38,730 bases of DNA, from positions 1 through 38,730 of the forward strand of contig USEZ01000004.1 in the NCBI GenBank assembly GCA_900553775.1, in the 5' to 3' direction. The stretch is from an uncultured Slackia sp. GTDB taxonomy: Bacteria; Actinomycetota; Coriobacteriia; Coriobacteriales; Eggerthellaceae. The first letter of the stretch is position 1. Every line of letters starts with the position of its first letter. This document shows, piece after piece, positions 18,510 to 27,178 of the stretch. The position numbers were made by a program, and so were the translations under genes. The notes under the pieces are model-generated. The model ran no database searches. It was not told where the DNA came from and saw only the letters and a program-made list of their open reading frames with translations.

Positions 18510-20252
18510 TTACAGCGCCGCGAGGTCTTTGCCGAGCAGATACGGCAAGGTGCAGCAGCATGCGCCGAGGTTTTGGCCGGGAAGGCCGAAGTTGTACGTT
18601 CCTGCGAAGAAGTCGCCGATCATGGTGCCGACGCAATACAGACCCTCGATGGGGGTGTCGTCCTCTTCGCAGATCTGCAGGTTCTCGTTCGTTCGCAGTC
18701 CGCCCATCACGCACAAAAACGTGGAGCCCACCGTTTTGGCCCCGTAGAACGGCGGCGTGGAAATGGGGAAGAGGATATCAGGGTTGACCTGGTATTCTTC
18801 GTCGTAGCCCTGTTCGGCGTAGGCGTTGTAGCGCTCGATGGACGCCAGGGCGTTTTCCTTGTCCAGGCCGTCGAGCTGGTCGATGAGCTCTTCGAGCGTA
18901 TCCGCCTTGAAATACGTTCCTTCTTCGACGTTGGCATCCCATCCGGCGACGAGCTCTTCGGGGGTCAGGGGCTTTTGCGGGGTGACGTTGCCGTAAGAGC
19001 ACCCGAGCGTTTCCCATTCTTCCTGCGTGGTTGCGTAAGCGCTGTCCCAGATTCCGTATCCGGTGGATTCGGGCTGGTTGAGCAGCGACATGGCGCCGAA
19101 GGCGAAGTTGGTGTTTTCGTTCTGGAAGCGTTTGCCGTTCTTGTTCAGGTTGATGCCCCAGAAGTTGTCGATGACGGCATGGGCGGGGCCGGCGACGCCG
19201 CCGTTGATGGCGCAGGGGTTGGGGTAGACCTTCTGCCAGGCCGCGCCGATCCACAGGCCCATCTTCTGACCGTCGCCCGGCATGAGGCCGGAATAGTTCA
19301 TGCCTGCGTCGAAATCGACGTTCTCGTCGCCGAACTCGAGTTTGTCTTTGAACATCTCATAGGCGTACGGAGCGTATTTCGCCATCATGTCGCGGTCTTT
19401 CGAGAAGTCGCCCGTAGCCAAGACCACAGCTTTCGAGGCCTCGTATTTCGCATACGAGCCGTCTTCGCGCCGGCAGATGACGGCGCTGACGCGGCCCGTG
19501 TTGTCGTCGTCGCGAACGAGCTGCACGGCGCGGTTCTTGAAGTAGATTTTCTTGCCGAGGTCGTTTTCGAAGATGTCGGCGTAGGTTTTCGCGCACAGCG
19601 GAGCGCCCTGGAATACGCCGAGGGGGTTTTCGTCGTTCCAGAAATTATGCACCGAAGGCGGGGCGGCGAGCGTGCCGTCGGGATCGGTGTAGGGCGGCTC
19701 CAGGTTGACCTTGAGGCCCTTGCTCGTCATTTTCTCGATCATCCAGTCCATCGACTCGCCGCTGTGCTTCAGCCAGCGGGACCACTTCATCTTGTCCATG
19801 CAGTAATAGCCCGCGAGCTGTTCGATTTTCACGTGCTCGAGCGCGTCTTTCGGCGAGTAGTCGATGCCCATTTCCTTCTGGTATTTCGTGCCGATCGCCT
19901 GGTTCGATCCGCCGCGGGAAATGGCGGTGGTGCCGGCGCTCACCACAATGACGTCGAGTCCTTCTTCGGCGGCCGAAACGGCGCAGCACATGCCGGCCAT
20001 GCCGGATCCCACGACGACGACCTCGGCCGAAATCGTCTCGGCGAAGTCGGTGATGGGCTCGGGAGCCACCTCGAAGCTCCAGGTTCCTTTGTCTATGACG
20101 CTTTCGGCGGTAAGGGCGCCGTCTGTCGTGTCGCCGGCCTTTTCGGGCGAGTTCGACTGGGTGGGAGCGCATCCCGCCATCATGGTTCCCAACGCTCCTG
20201 CGGCGCCGATGACGCCTGCTCCTTTGAGGAAATCGCGCCTGTTCATGCTCAT
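18510..20252 (-). CDS. Tat-exported FAD-dependent reductase (fumarate reductase/flavocytochrome c-like)
   Basis: A 580-residue protein. The N-terminus has a twin-arginine signal (NRRDFLKGAGVIGAAGA) ending in MMAGC, which could be a lipobox, so the enzyme is probably exported folded and may be lipid-anchored. The FAD Rossmann motif is VVGSGMAGMCCAV. The C-terminal block is MGGLRTN...YNFGLPGQN...YLLGKDLA. It lacks heme motifs and needs a separate electron donor. Aligned with flavocytochrome c fumarate reductase, the acid-catalyst Arg position (NEITTRD) reads NENTNFA, the substrate His position (HHTMGG) reads LCVMGG, and the substrate Arg (NRLGGN) is replaced by NFGLPG. The substrate is therefore unlikely to be fumarate. 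The start follows GGAGG (20260-20264) at 7 bp. The divergent LuxR-type regulator is its likely controller. Confidence 0.92.
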   Translation of the reverse strand: MSMNRRDFLKGAGVIGAAGALGTMMAGCAPTQSNSPEKAGDTTDGALTAESVIDKGTWSFEVAPEPITDFAETISAEVVVVGSGMAGMCCAVSAAEEGLDVIVVSAGTTAISRGGSNQAIGTKYQKEMGIDYSPKDALEHVKIEQLAGYYCMDKMKWSRWLKHSGESMDWMIEKMTSKGLKVNLEPPYTDPDGTLAAPPSVHNFWNDENPLGVFQGAPLCAKTYADIFENDLGKKIYFKNRAVQLVRDDDNTGRVSAVICRREDGSYAKYEASKAVVLATGDFSKDRDMMAKYAPYAYEMFKDKLEFGDENVDFDAGMNYSGLMPGDGQKMGLWIGAAWQKVYPNPCAINGGVAGPAHAVIDNFWGINLNKNGKRFQNENTNFAFGAMSLLNQPESTGYGIWDSAYATTQEEWETLGCSYGNVTPQKPLTPEELVAGWDANVEEGTYFKADTLEELIDQLDGLDKENALASIERYNAYAEQGYDEEYQVNPDILFPISTPPFYGAKTVGSTFLCVMGGLRTNENLQICEEDDTPIEGLYCVGTMIGDFFAGTYNFGLPGQNLGACCCTLPYLLGKDLAAL

Positions 20253-20280
20253 GATGAATCCTCCTTGTCCTGCGGTGCGA

Positions 20281-20346
20281 ATGCGTCGAAGGGGCGAAGA
20301 GGCCGCGACGGGAGGGGAGGGGCAACCCCTTCGCTATTCGACGCAT
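20281..20346 (-). promoter_or_regulatory. Leader inverted repeat upstream of the FAD reductase
   Basis: ATGCGTCGAAGGGG (20281-20294) is complementary to CCCCTTCG plus ACGCAT in 20326-20346, with a 7-nt insertion (CTATTCG) in one arm: a 14-bp stem with a bulge and a 31-nt loop. It lies 29 bp before the minus-strand start codon and could be an RNA leader structure or an operator. Confidence 0.55.
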
Positions 20347-20407
20347 CGAGCATACGGTCTTGCGCCTTTTCTTCCTTCACTCGAAGCGTGGCTTTTGGCT
20401 TTTCGGC

Positions 20408-20437
20408 TTCACATAAAGCGGGTGATTTGGATAAAAT
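20408..20437 (+). promoter_or_regulatory. Possible promoter of the membrane LuxR regulator
   Basis: TTCACA (20408-20413), 18-bp spacer, TAAAAT (20432-20437), in the AT-richest part of the 332-bp divergent intergenic region 20253-20584. It is about 150 bp ahead of the start codon. This is weak consensus evidence only. Confidence 0.4.
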
Positions 20438-20584
20438 CGCAGGTCGCTGCAATGGTCGTGCATGGCATCGAATGATGCGTGTGCTTTATGGTGAAAGCGG
20501 GGCGCTTCGTTGCGACGAAGCGCCGGCCCGTCGTCGCGCAGGGTTTCGCCTATATCGGCGTCGGGCTTAGAGGAGGGAGACGGC

Positions 20585-22063
20585 GTGCAGGGGAGGATCG
20601 TTCATGTGCTGCTTGCCAGCGTGGGGTATGCGTGTTTTCTCGCGCTTAATTCCTTTTCGCTTTGGGAGTTCGACCTTCTGCCCCGCCAGGCGCTCGGCGA
20701 GCAGGCGTCGTCTTCGTGGGGCGCGTCGCTTGCGCTGAGCAACGCCGTGTCCTTTTTCATCCTTGCCGTATGCTCCGCTTTGGGCCCCGCCCGCTTTGCG
20801 CGTTCCGTCTATCCGCTGGCGTGCGCGTCGACGCTGTCGGCCATGGCGTGCGTGGCGGGCTTCCTGCTCGCAGGCCCGCTTGCTTTCGTTGCGGCGGGCG
20901 GCGCGCTTATGGGGTTTGCGACGACGTGCTTCTTTTTCTGCTGGCTTTTCGTCTTCAGGCATGAGGGGCCGTCGTTCGCCCAGGTAGAGATCATTGCGGG
21001 ATCGGTGCTTTCGGCCGTTCCGTTCATCGCGTTTTTCACGCTCGATTCATCCGCCATCTCTATGACGCTGTGCATCCTCGCCATGGCGACGATCGGATTT
21101 TTCGCCTTGGAGATGAAAGGCGCCACGGTGCGTTTCAGCGTCGACGTCGATCGGCGGCAAGGGCCGCGCGGCAGGTTTTCTGCCGTGCGAGGGTTGTGGC
21201 GTGCGTGCCTGTGCTGTTTCGCGGTCGGTTTCATGGCCCCTGTGGTCTCGGGGCTTTCCGATGTGGTGTTCGGGGAAATGAACCTTGCCGACCAGGCGTT
21301 TCTCGTTCATTCGGAAAACGTGCTGGCGGCGCTCGTCGTAGGCGTCTCTTGGATCGCTCTGAAGAAAAGGCCCGACACCGTAAGGGCTTTCAGCGTCCTT
21401 TTCCCGCTTTTGACCACGGCGTTTCTTGCATTTCTCTTCGTTCCTGCGTTCAGGGGCGCGGTTCCTTATATCGGAGGCGTCGCTTTCGTGGTGTGCTCGA
21501 TGACGGTGCTCATCGAAAGCGTGTCGGCGGAAGACGGGATGGATGGAAGCGCCGGGCTTTCGTACGGGCTGCGTGCGGGAGTGCTCTACGCGGCGAACGC
21601 ATTCGGCAATTTCGTCGTGGGGCGCATCGGGATAAGCATGCTCGGCGAAGCGTCGATGATGCTGGTCGTGGTGGTGCTGCTCTATGGGTGCTCCATCGTC
21701 TTATACTTCATTACGCGCAAAGACCCGCGGGAAGATAAGGGCTTTCGCACCGATGGCACTTCGGCGGAAGACCTTCGAGAGATGCGAGGGGGCGCTTCTT
21801 CGGCTTCGAAGGAGTCTGCTTTTTACGACGAGGCCTTCGGCCTTGCTTCCCGCATGATAGGGAAGCAAAAAGGGCTGACCGACCGGCAGATCGAGGTGCT
21901 CGCATTGCTTGCGCGCGGCTATACGGTATCCGCCGCGGCCGCCGCGTTGTATCTTTCGGAGAACACCGTGCGAACGCATGCGAAAAAGATCTACGCGGCG
22001 CTGGGCATCCATAGCAAACAGGAATTGATCGAGCTGGTGGCCGAGGCGGCCGAGCGCGTTTGA
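20585..22063 (+). CDS. Membrane-embedded LuxR-type transcriptional regulator
   Basis: A 492-residue protein. The first 400 residues form about 12 hydrophobic helices arranged like an MFS transporter; the C-terminus (about 425-485) is a LuxR/GerE HTH (KGLTDRQIEVLALLARGYTV...LSENTVRTHAKKIYAALGIHS). This architecture is common in Eggerthellaceae beside secreted FAD reductases, where the membrane part presumably senses the reductase substrate. The start is GTG 20585 because GAGGAGGGAGA (20570-20580) sits at the right distance and the first helix begins soon after; the frame is open farther upstream. It is divergent from the reductase at 18510-20252, which is the likely target. No receiver domain is present. 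Confidence 0.88.
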   Translation: MQGRIVHVLLASVGYACFLALNSFSLWEFDLLPRQALGEQASSSWGASLALSNAVSFFILAVCSALGPARFARSVYPLACASTLSAMACVAGFLLAGPLAFVAAGGALMGFATTCFFFCWLFVFRHEGPSFAQVEIIAGSVLSAVPFIAFFTLDSSAISMTLCILAMATIGFFALEMKGATVRFSVDVDRRQGPRGRFSAVRGLWRACLCCFAVGFMAPVVSGLSDVVFGEMNLADQAFLVHSENVLAALVVGVSWIALKKRPDTVRAFSVLFPLLTTAFLAFLFVPAFRGAVPYIGGVAFVVCSMTVLIESVSAEDGMDGSAGLSYGLRAGVLYAANAFGNFVVGRIGISMLGEASMMLVVVVLLYGCSIVLYFITRKDPREDKGFRTDGTSAEDLREMRGGASSASKESAFYDEAFGLASRMIGKQKGLTDRQIEVLALLARGYTVSAAAAALYLSENTVRTHAKKIYAALGIHSKQELIELVAEAAERV

Positions 22064-22262
22064 TGCGCTGCATGCTCCATGCGTATCGCCGCGTTTCGGC
22101 CGTGCGTTCGACGGCGGTTTCGCGATTTTTGCTCTGTGCCGATTGCTTCGAGGAGTAAAGCGGCGCTTCCGCCGGTCGGTCGTCTTCATGCGGGCGGGCT
22201 GCTGCGGTATGCTGCTCGGTGCTTGTTCGCGGCGTGTCCGCCGTGCGATGGAAAGGGTTGCC

Positions 22263-23087
22263 ATGAATACGCGCTCTCGGTATTTCGGACAATCGGCGCA
22301 GCGGATCGTCGCCGACTATTTCTTGTGGCTGCATAAGGCCCGCGCCGTGGCGATCGCGGCGGCGGTGGCCCTCGGCTTGGCGGCGATCATGCTCATTTTC
22401 TCCGGCGAGGTGCTCGGCTATATCGCGTGCCTGATCGGCGTGGTGGTGTCGGCATGGACGTTCAGGGCGCGCGTGACCGGGCGTTTTCGCAGTCTGCTCG
22501 ATATTCTGGGCGCCGATTGCGATCCCGAGAAATACCGCGAGGTCATCGAGCTTATCGCGCAGCGTGACAAGCGGCAGCGTTCGAAAGGCACGTGCCTGAC
22601 CGAGCTTGCGCTTGCCCACTACCATGCGGGCCGCCCGATGGACGCGCTGCAGCTTCTTTCCCAGGCGACGTTCAAATCTCCCAAAAACATCCTATGGGTG
22701 CGCACGTACAACGTGGAGGCAATCGCCCGCAACGCCGCGGGCGATATCGCCGGGCGCGATGCGGCGCTCGAGCGCATTGCGGCATTTCGCGCCGGCACCT
22801 CGATCAATTCGGCGCGGCGTGCGGCGATCGACGATATTTTGCTCGGGCTGAACGTGCAATTCCGCCCCGTAGAGCAATGGGGCTCTGCCGACCTCGACTA
22901 CATGCGCAAAAGCATCGCGACTGCCGATTCGCGTTTGACCTGGGTTTCCTGGAAACTGTGCGAAGCCGAATACCATGCCGTGCATGGCGAAATGCACCAG
23001 GCGCGCGCCATTCTGGACAACGTCGCCGAAGGCCCCGTCACGCCTCGCGCCGCCGCGAACATCGAACGCATCGGCGCGATGCTGTAG
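22263..23087 (+). CDS. Membrane protein of unknown function
   Basis: A 274-residue protein I do not recognise. Two hydrophobic helices lie near the N-terminus (about 25-45 and 48-68: AVAIAAAVALGLAAIML and VLGYIACLIGVVVSAWTF). The rest is soluble, helical and probably cytoplasmic, with alternating Ala-rich segments (TELALAHYHAGRPMDALQLL; CEAEYHAVHGEMHQARAIL) that resemble TPR-type helical pairs; this is inference. The start at 22263 follows GGAAAGGG; an in-frame ATG at 22248 overlaps that site. It lies 200 bp after the LuxR gene, and the 158 bp after it hold no gene or clear terminator. Confidence 0.75.
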   Translation: MNTRSRYFGQSAQRIVADYFLWLHKARAVAIAAAVALGLAAIMLIFSGEVLGYIACLIGVVVSAWTFRARVTGRFRSLLDILGADCDPEKYREVIELIAQRDKRQRSKGTCLTELALAHYHAGRPMDALQLLSQATFKSPKNILWVRTYNVEAIARNAAGDIAGRDAALERIAAFRAGTSINSARRAAIDDILLGLNVQFRPVEQWGSADLDYMRKSIATADSRLTWVSWKLCEAEYHAVHGEMHQARAILDNVAEGPVTPRAAANIERIGAML

Positions 23088-23245
23088 GAGTAGGCGCGCT
23101 GCAATCTCACGCCGTCATCGGCGATGCCCGACGTTGCGCGAGCGCTTCTTCGTGCGGGCGTGATTCGCGGCATTGTTGCGTACGTGTCCGTGAGAGCAGA
23201 GTCATCGATTCGATGGCGAAAAACGCACCCGTTCTGTGTCGAAGC

Positions 23246-24184
23246 CTACTTTTCCGCAAGCGCCATCTGCCTGCGGTGCAGGATGCTTTCGGCCGACATG
23301 AGCGCGATGCCCGTCCATACCAGCGCGAAGCATACGCCGTGCGCGAAGGTGAACGCCTCGCCGAAAAACGCCACGGCCAGAATAAGCGCGATGGTGGGGC
23401 TGACGTATTGCAGGAATCCGATGATCACCATGGGCACGCGGTTCGCGGCGGCGGAATAGAGCAGCAGCGGAATGGCGGTCAACACGCCGGCGAACACCAT
23501 GAGCAAGCCCTCCCAGGGCTGCGCCGTCACGGCCATGGCGTCGGGCGTGGCGGGCACGAGGTCCCACAGCGCAGGCATCAGGGGGCCGGCGCCGAAGATC
23601 ATGCCGCCCAGAATGCCCGTGATCACCGATTCGAGCGCCATGCCGGCAAGCGCGGGGTATCCCGCCTTCTTCTTCACCGCTCCGTATGCGGAAAACGACA
23701 GCGCCAAAGCGAAAGCGATCCAAATATCGCCTCCGTTGACCGCGATGAAAAACGTCACGCCCACGGCGGCCAGCCCGAAGGCCACCTTCTGCATGCGCGT
23801 CAGGCGCTCGTGGAATACGATCAGGCCGAAGAGGATGTTGAACAGCGGGCACAGATAGTAGCCGATGCTCGTTTCCAGCAAATGGCCGCTGTTGGCCGCC
23901 CAGATGTAGACGCCCCAGTTCGCCGACGTGAGCACGCCCGACGCGATGAACGTGCGCAGCGCCCGCGGATCGCGCATCAGATACAGAAAGCGGGTGCGTT
24001 TGACGAACGAGCACAGAAGCACGATGAACACGCACGACCACACCATGCGGCAGGTGAGCACCAACAGCGCCGATTCGCCCGAAAGCAGGCGCCAATACAG
24101 GCACATGAAGCCCCACATGACCTGGCATCCCAGGGCTTCGAGGAATCCGGTGCGGTCGAGTTTTTCACGCGTTTCGGCGGTCAT
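23246..24184 (-). CDS. rarD: EamA-family transporter, RarD type
   Basis: A 312-residue membrane protein with about ten hydrophobic helices in two EamA repeats. The N-terminal pattern (CQVMWGFMCLYWRLL), the block GVLTSANWGVYIWAANSGHLLETSIGYYLCPLFN and the second-repeat IGFLQYVSPTIALILAV are characteristic of RarD proteins. The RarD subfamily is named for chloramphenicol sensitivity in Pseudomonas, but its substrate is not settled; metabolite export is likely. The start follows TAGGAG. It begins 11 bp after the membrane protein encoded upstream on the same strand, so they form an operon. Confidence 0.9.
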   Translation of the reverse strand: MTAETREKLDRTGFLEALGCQVMWGFMCLYWRLLSGESALLVLTCRMVWSCVFIVLLCSFVKRTRFLYLMRDPRALRTFIASGVLTSANWGVYIWAANSGHLLETSIGYYLCPLFNILFGLIVFHERLTRMQKVAFGLAAVGVTFFIAVNGGDIWIAFALALSFSAYGAVKKKAGYPALAGMALESVITGILGGMIFGAGPLMPALWDLVPATPDAMAVTAQPWEGLLMVFAGVLTAIPLLLYSAAANRVPMVIIGFLQYVSPTIALILAVAFFGEAFTFAHGVCFALVWTGIALMSAESILHRRQMALAEK

Positions 24185-24195
24185 GCGATGCGCTC

Positions 24196-25014
24196 CTATT
24201 TCGTGCTATTGCGCAGTTTGGGAATGAAGTGCGAGGCGAAGCCCTTCTTGCGTCCGCGATTGCGGTTTTTCACGTAGATGAACCCGATGATTGAGAACGT
24301 GACGGCGCCCAGGAAATTCACGAACAGGTCGGCCATGGAATCATGCAGGCCGATGTCGAGGTATCCGTTGGGGATATCGACCACCTCGCCCGATGCCAGC
24401 GTGATCTGCGTGCTGACGATGTCGGGCACGGGAATGGCCACGTTGCTGTTCGTGGGGTCGAGCGTGACGGAGTTGAAGGCGGCCACGATGGTGTCTTTCT
24501 GCATGTCGAAGCCGACGAACGAATCCACCGCGTATTCGAACAGCTCCCACATGGCGCCCGCCGTCATAGAGAAGCAGAAAGCCGTGATGGCCATGTAGAT
24601 GGGGGTGAGCTGCAGCTTGCTGGCCTGGCTGCGGTTCAATATGTCGGCCAGGGCGAACCCGATGCCTGCGGCAAGAAAGCCCCAGGTGGTATGCAGCATG
24701 GTGTCCCAGAAGGGTATCTTCACGTAGAACGCGTCTATCTCGCCCAGGATTTCCGCCGCGAAGACGAAGCACAGGATGATGCTTTCGAGCACGCTGGGAA
24801 TGTCGATGGAGAGCCTGCGCTCAAGCATGCTGGGAATCCAGAACAGTATGAACACCAGCAGGCAGAGCAGCGCATACTCGTAGCGCCCCTCGAAGATCGA
24901 GCGCACGAAAATGCCGCCCACGATCAGGCAAAGCACCACATAGAGCGCGAACACGCCCGGCTTTTCCTTCGCCGCCTTGCGGGCGTTGGACAGAAAACGC
25001 GAAACAACGGCCAT
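24196..25014 (-). CDS. Membrane protein of unknown function (YjdF-like)
   Basis: A 272-residue integral membrane protein with about seven helices. The segment DTMLHTTWGFLAAGIGFALAD and the block MWELFEYAVD followed by DMQKDT resemble YjdF/DUF2238-type membrane proteins; the match is by motif memory, so the name is tentative. The C-terminus is very basic (KNRNRGRKKG), which suits a cytoplasmic end. The start at 25014 is supported by GAGAAAGGG on the minus strand; an upstream in-frame ATG at 25068 lacks such a site. It is first in a two-gene operon with rarD. Its role is unknown. Confidence 0.75.
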   Translation of the reverse strand: MAVVSRFLSNARKAAKEKPGVFALYVVLCLIVGGIFVRSIFEGRYEYALLCLLVFILFWIPSMLERRLSIDIPSVLESIILCFVFAAEILGEIDAFYVKIPFWDTMLHTTWGFLAAGIGFALADILNRSQASKLQLTPIYMAITAFCFSMTAGAMWELFEYAVDSFVGFDMQKDTIVAAFNSVTLDPTNSNVAIPVPDIVSTQITLASGEVVDIPNGYLDIGLHDSMADLFVNFLGAVTFSIIGFIYVKNRNRGRKKGFASHFIPKLRNSTK

Positions 25015-25148
25015 CGAATGCCCTTTCTCGGACGAATGATTTTCGGCGATGACATGCCAGTATAGCAAGCACGCCGTCCGCCGCGCGAACGGCGGCGCGC
25101 TTGCGGCGTGTGTTTCTTCCGGCGCGGGGCTGCCCGCGCCCCTTTTCT

Positions 25149-25177
25149 TTGTCGGGTTCGCGTTCGAGGCATATAAT
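25149..25177 (+). promoter_or_regulatory. Sigma-70-type promoter of the radical SAM gene
   Basis: TTGTCG (25149-25154), 17-bp spacer, perfect TATAAT (25172-25177). It lies 85 bp before the GTG start at 25262, and a short CCGGC...GCCGG hairpin falls in the leader. Confidence 0.75.
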
Positions 25178-25261
25178 CCGAAGGCCGGCCGAGTGCCGGT
25201 TGGGGAAGAAGAAAAAATCGCCTTTCATGCAAAGAAAGCGCGAACGATACGGGGTGTTTAC

Positions 25262-26587
25262 GTGATTTCGGAACGTATTCTTACGAATTTGGTCAAAACG
25301 ATGGCGAAGCGCACGCTGACGCTTGCTCCCACGCAGGAGACGCACATGCCGGAAGCGGTTCCGGGGCAGAAATACATGCTGTATCTGCATGTGCCGTTCT
25401 GCGAGCGCCTGTGCCCGTACTGCAGCTTCAACCGCTACGTCTACCGCGACGATGTGGCGCGGCCGTATTTCGCCAATATGCGCAAAGAGATGCTCATGCT
25501 CAAGGATTTGGGCTACGACATCGAGAGCATCTACGTGGGCGGCGGCACGCCGACCGTCGAGATAGACGAGCTGTGCGAAACGCTCGATCTGGCGCGCGAT
25601 ACGTTCGACATCAAAGAGGTGGCTTCCGAAACCAACCCCAATCATCTGGCCCATCCGTATCTTGAGAAGATGCAAGGCCGCATCCAGCGCCTTTCGGTGG
25701 GCGTGCAAAGCTTCGACGACGAGCTGCTCAAGCAGATGGACCGCTACGAGAAATACGGCAGCGGCGCGGAAATCATGGAGCGCATCGCCGAGGCCATCCC
25801 GTATTTCGAGTCGCTCAACGTGGACATGATCTTCAACTTCCCGTCGCAGACCGAAGAGATCCTGCGTTCCGACATCGAGAAGATCGCGGCGTGCGGCGCG
25901 CGGCAGACCACGTTCTCGCCGCTGTACGTGTCCAACGCCACCATGAGCAAGATGGCCGCCACCTTGGGCGCCGTGGACTACGACCGCGAACGCCGTTACT
26001 ACGAGATTTTGGACGAGGCTTTGACGGGCGGCGAGCATCCGCGTTTCCGTCGCGAGACCATCTGGACGTTCAACCGCCTCGATGAGGAGGGCCACGACGA
26101 CCACGCCCTGCTCATCGACGAGTACCAGACCGCTTACGTGGCGTATCCCGCCATCGGCAGCGGCTCGATCACGCACCTCGGCGACAGCCTGTACGTGAAC
26201 ACGTTCAGCATTCAGGAATACAACGACATGATCGGCGCGGGCCGCATGTCCATCATGGGCAAGGCGAAGCTTTCCAAGCGCGATCTGATGCGTTATCACT
26301 TCCTTTTGAACCTGTATCGCCTGCGTCTGGACAAGCGTCGTTTCAAAGACGAGTTCGGATGCGGCATCGAGGCGGGCCTTCCCGCGGAGCTTGCGTTCAT
26401 GCGCCTGAACGGGGCATTCGCCACCGATACCCCCGAAGAGCTGACGCTGACGCCGAAGGGGCGCTATCTGGTGCTGGTGATGTATCGTCAGTTCTTGAGC
26501 GGCATGAACAACCTGCGCGAGCAGGCCCGCGCCGCGCTTTCGGGCCCCGAACGCCAGCTGCTGTTCGGCGACGGAACGTCTGCGTAG
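25262..26587 (+). CDS. HemW/HemN-like radical SAM protein (coproporphyrinogen III oxidase family)
   Basis: A 441-residue radical SAM protein. The cluster motif is C47-x3-C51-x2-C54 (PFCERLCPYCSF). GGGTPT and SVGVQSFDDELL are typical of the HemN/HemW family. The fourth cysteine that distinguishes true oxygen-independent coproporphyrinogen oxidase HemN is absent, which favours a HemW-like heme chaperone or another heme-related radical SAM enzyme. The C-terminal third (winged-helix-like) is present. The start is GTG 25262, which follows a weak GGGGTG site; ATG 25301 is an alternative. The gene stands alone between a good promoter and the convergent XRE gene. The precise reaction is not settled. 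Confidence 0.85.
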   Translation: MISERILTNLVKTMAKRTLTLAPTQETHMPEAVPGQKYMLYLHVPFCERLCPYCSFNRYVYRDDVARPYFANMRKEMLMLKDLGYDIESIYVGGGTPTVEIDELCETLDLARDTFDIKEVASETNPNHLAHPYLEKMQGRIQRLSVGVQSFDDELLKQMDRYEKYGSGAEIMERIAEAIPYFESLNVDMIFNFPSQTEEILRSDIEKIAACGARQTTFSPLYVSNATMSKMAATLGAVDYDRERRYYEILDEALTGGEHPRFRRETIWTFNRLDEEGHDDHALLIDEYQTAYVAYPAIGSGSITHLGDSLYVNTFSIQEYNDMIGAGRMSIMGKAKLSKRDLMRYHFLLNLYRLRLDKRRFKDEFGCGIEAGLPAELAFMRLNGAFATDTPEELTLTPKGRYLVLVMYRQFLSGMNNLREQARAALSGPERQLLFGDGTSA

Positions 26588-26641
26588 AGCGGAATTTCAT
26601 ACGTGCGTTTCCAAGGCGCGGTCGATTTCGCAGGTCGCGCC

Positions 26642-27007
26642 TCAGAGCCGCGGGGATTGGTCTTCGCCTTCGCTTCCGTCGCCGTGTTCGTGAGAGCCGG
26701 TTGCGCCGAACACGGGTCCGCCGACTTCGCTTGCGGCATGCTTTCCGCGCTGCGAGAACCAATACGAGCCGCTGCCGGCCTCTCCGCGGCGTTCGGGGAG
26801 CAGGTCGGAAAGCGGCACGTCGAGTCCTTCTGCAATGCGCAGAAGCGTTTGAAGCGACGGGTTCGACTTCCCCTGTTCGATAAGAAGGATCTGATTATGA
26901 TGGACGCCGATCATCATGCCGAACGTGCGCAGGCTCAAGCCGGCGCGCTTCCGCAGGAATCGGATGCGCGCTCCGAGCATTGCGGAGTATTCGTCGAAGG
27001 GGGCCAT
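26642..27007 (-). CDS. XRE-family helix-turn-helix regulator
   Basis: A 121-residue protein. Residues 12-70 form a Cro/C1-type HTH (ARIRFLRKRAGLSLRTFGMM, then IEQGKSNPSLQTLLRIAEGL), and DVPLSDLL closes the domain. The C-terminal 45 residues are Gly/Ser/His/Glu-rich and look disordered. The start at 27007 has only a weak ribosome-binding site; an internal ATG at the codon for MLGARIRF is possible. An inverted repeat upstream (27040-27059) is the likely operator, shared with the divergent small gene at 27179. Confidence 0.83.
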   Translation of the reverse strand: MAPFDEYSAMLGARIRFLRKRAGLSLRTFGMMIGVHHNQILLIEQGKSNPSLQTLLRIAEGLDVPLSDLLPERRGEAGSGSYWFSQRGKHAASEVGGPVFGATGSHEHGDGSEGEDQSPRL

Positions 27008-27039
27008 GGGGGCAAGCGTATGGAGACGGCTCGCCGAGT

Positions 27040-27059
27040 TGTCACTTTATAATGTGACA
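27040..27059. promoter_or_regulatory. Inverted-repeat operator over a TATAAT in the XRE divergent region
   Basis: TGTCAC (27040-27045) and GTGACA (27054-27059) flank TTTATAAT; the plus-strand TATAAT is at 27048-27053. Another half-site, TGACA, lies at about 27074. Binding here would block a promoter in the 171-bp gap between the divergent genes. Confidence 0.65.
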
Positions 27060-27178
27060 TTCCGCATATATGATGACAAAAGGGCGGGAAGCCGACGATT
27101 TCGCATCGTGCGTCTTCTGCCATGCTATCGAATATCGGCGCCGTGCGTCATGGCGCCGCGTATCGGGGGGGAGGTGCG

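Noticed and set aside
22592..24277. 561-codon plus-strand frame running from the unknown membrane protein into the antisense of rarD
   Set aside because: Crosses two real genes in the wrong frame and strand and shows the His/Arg-rich composition of a shadow.
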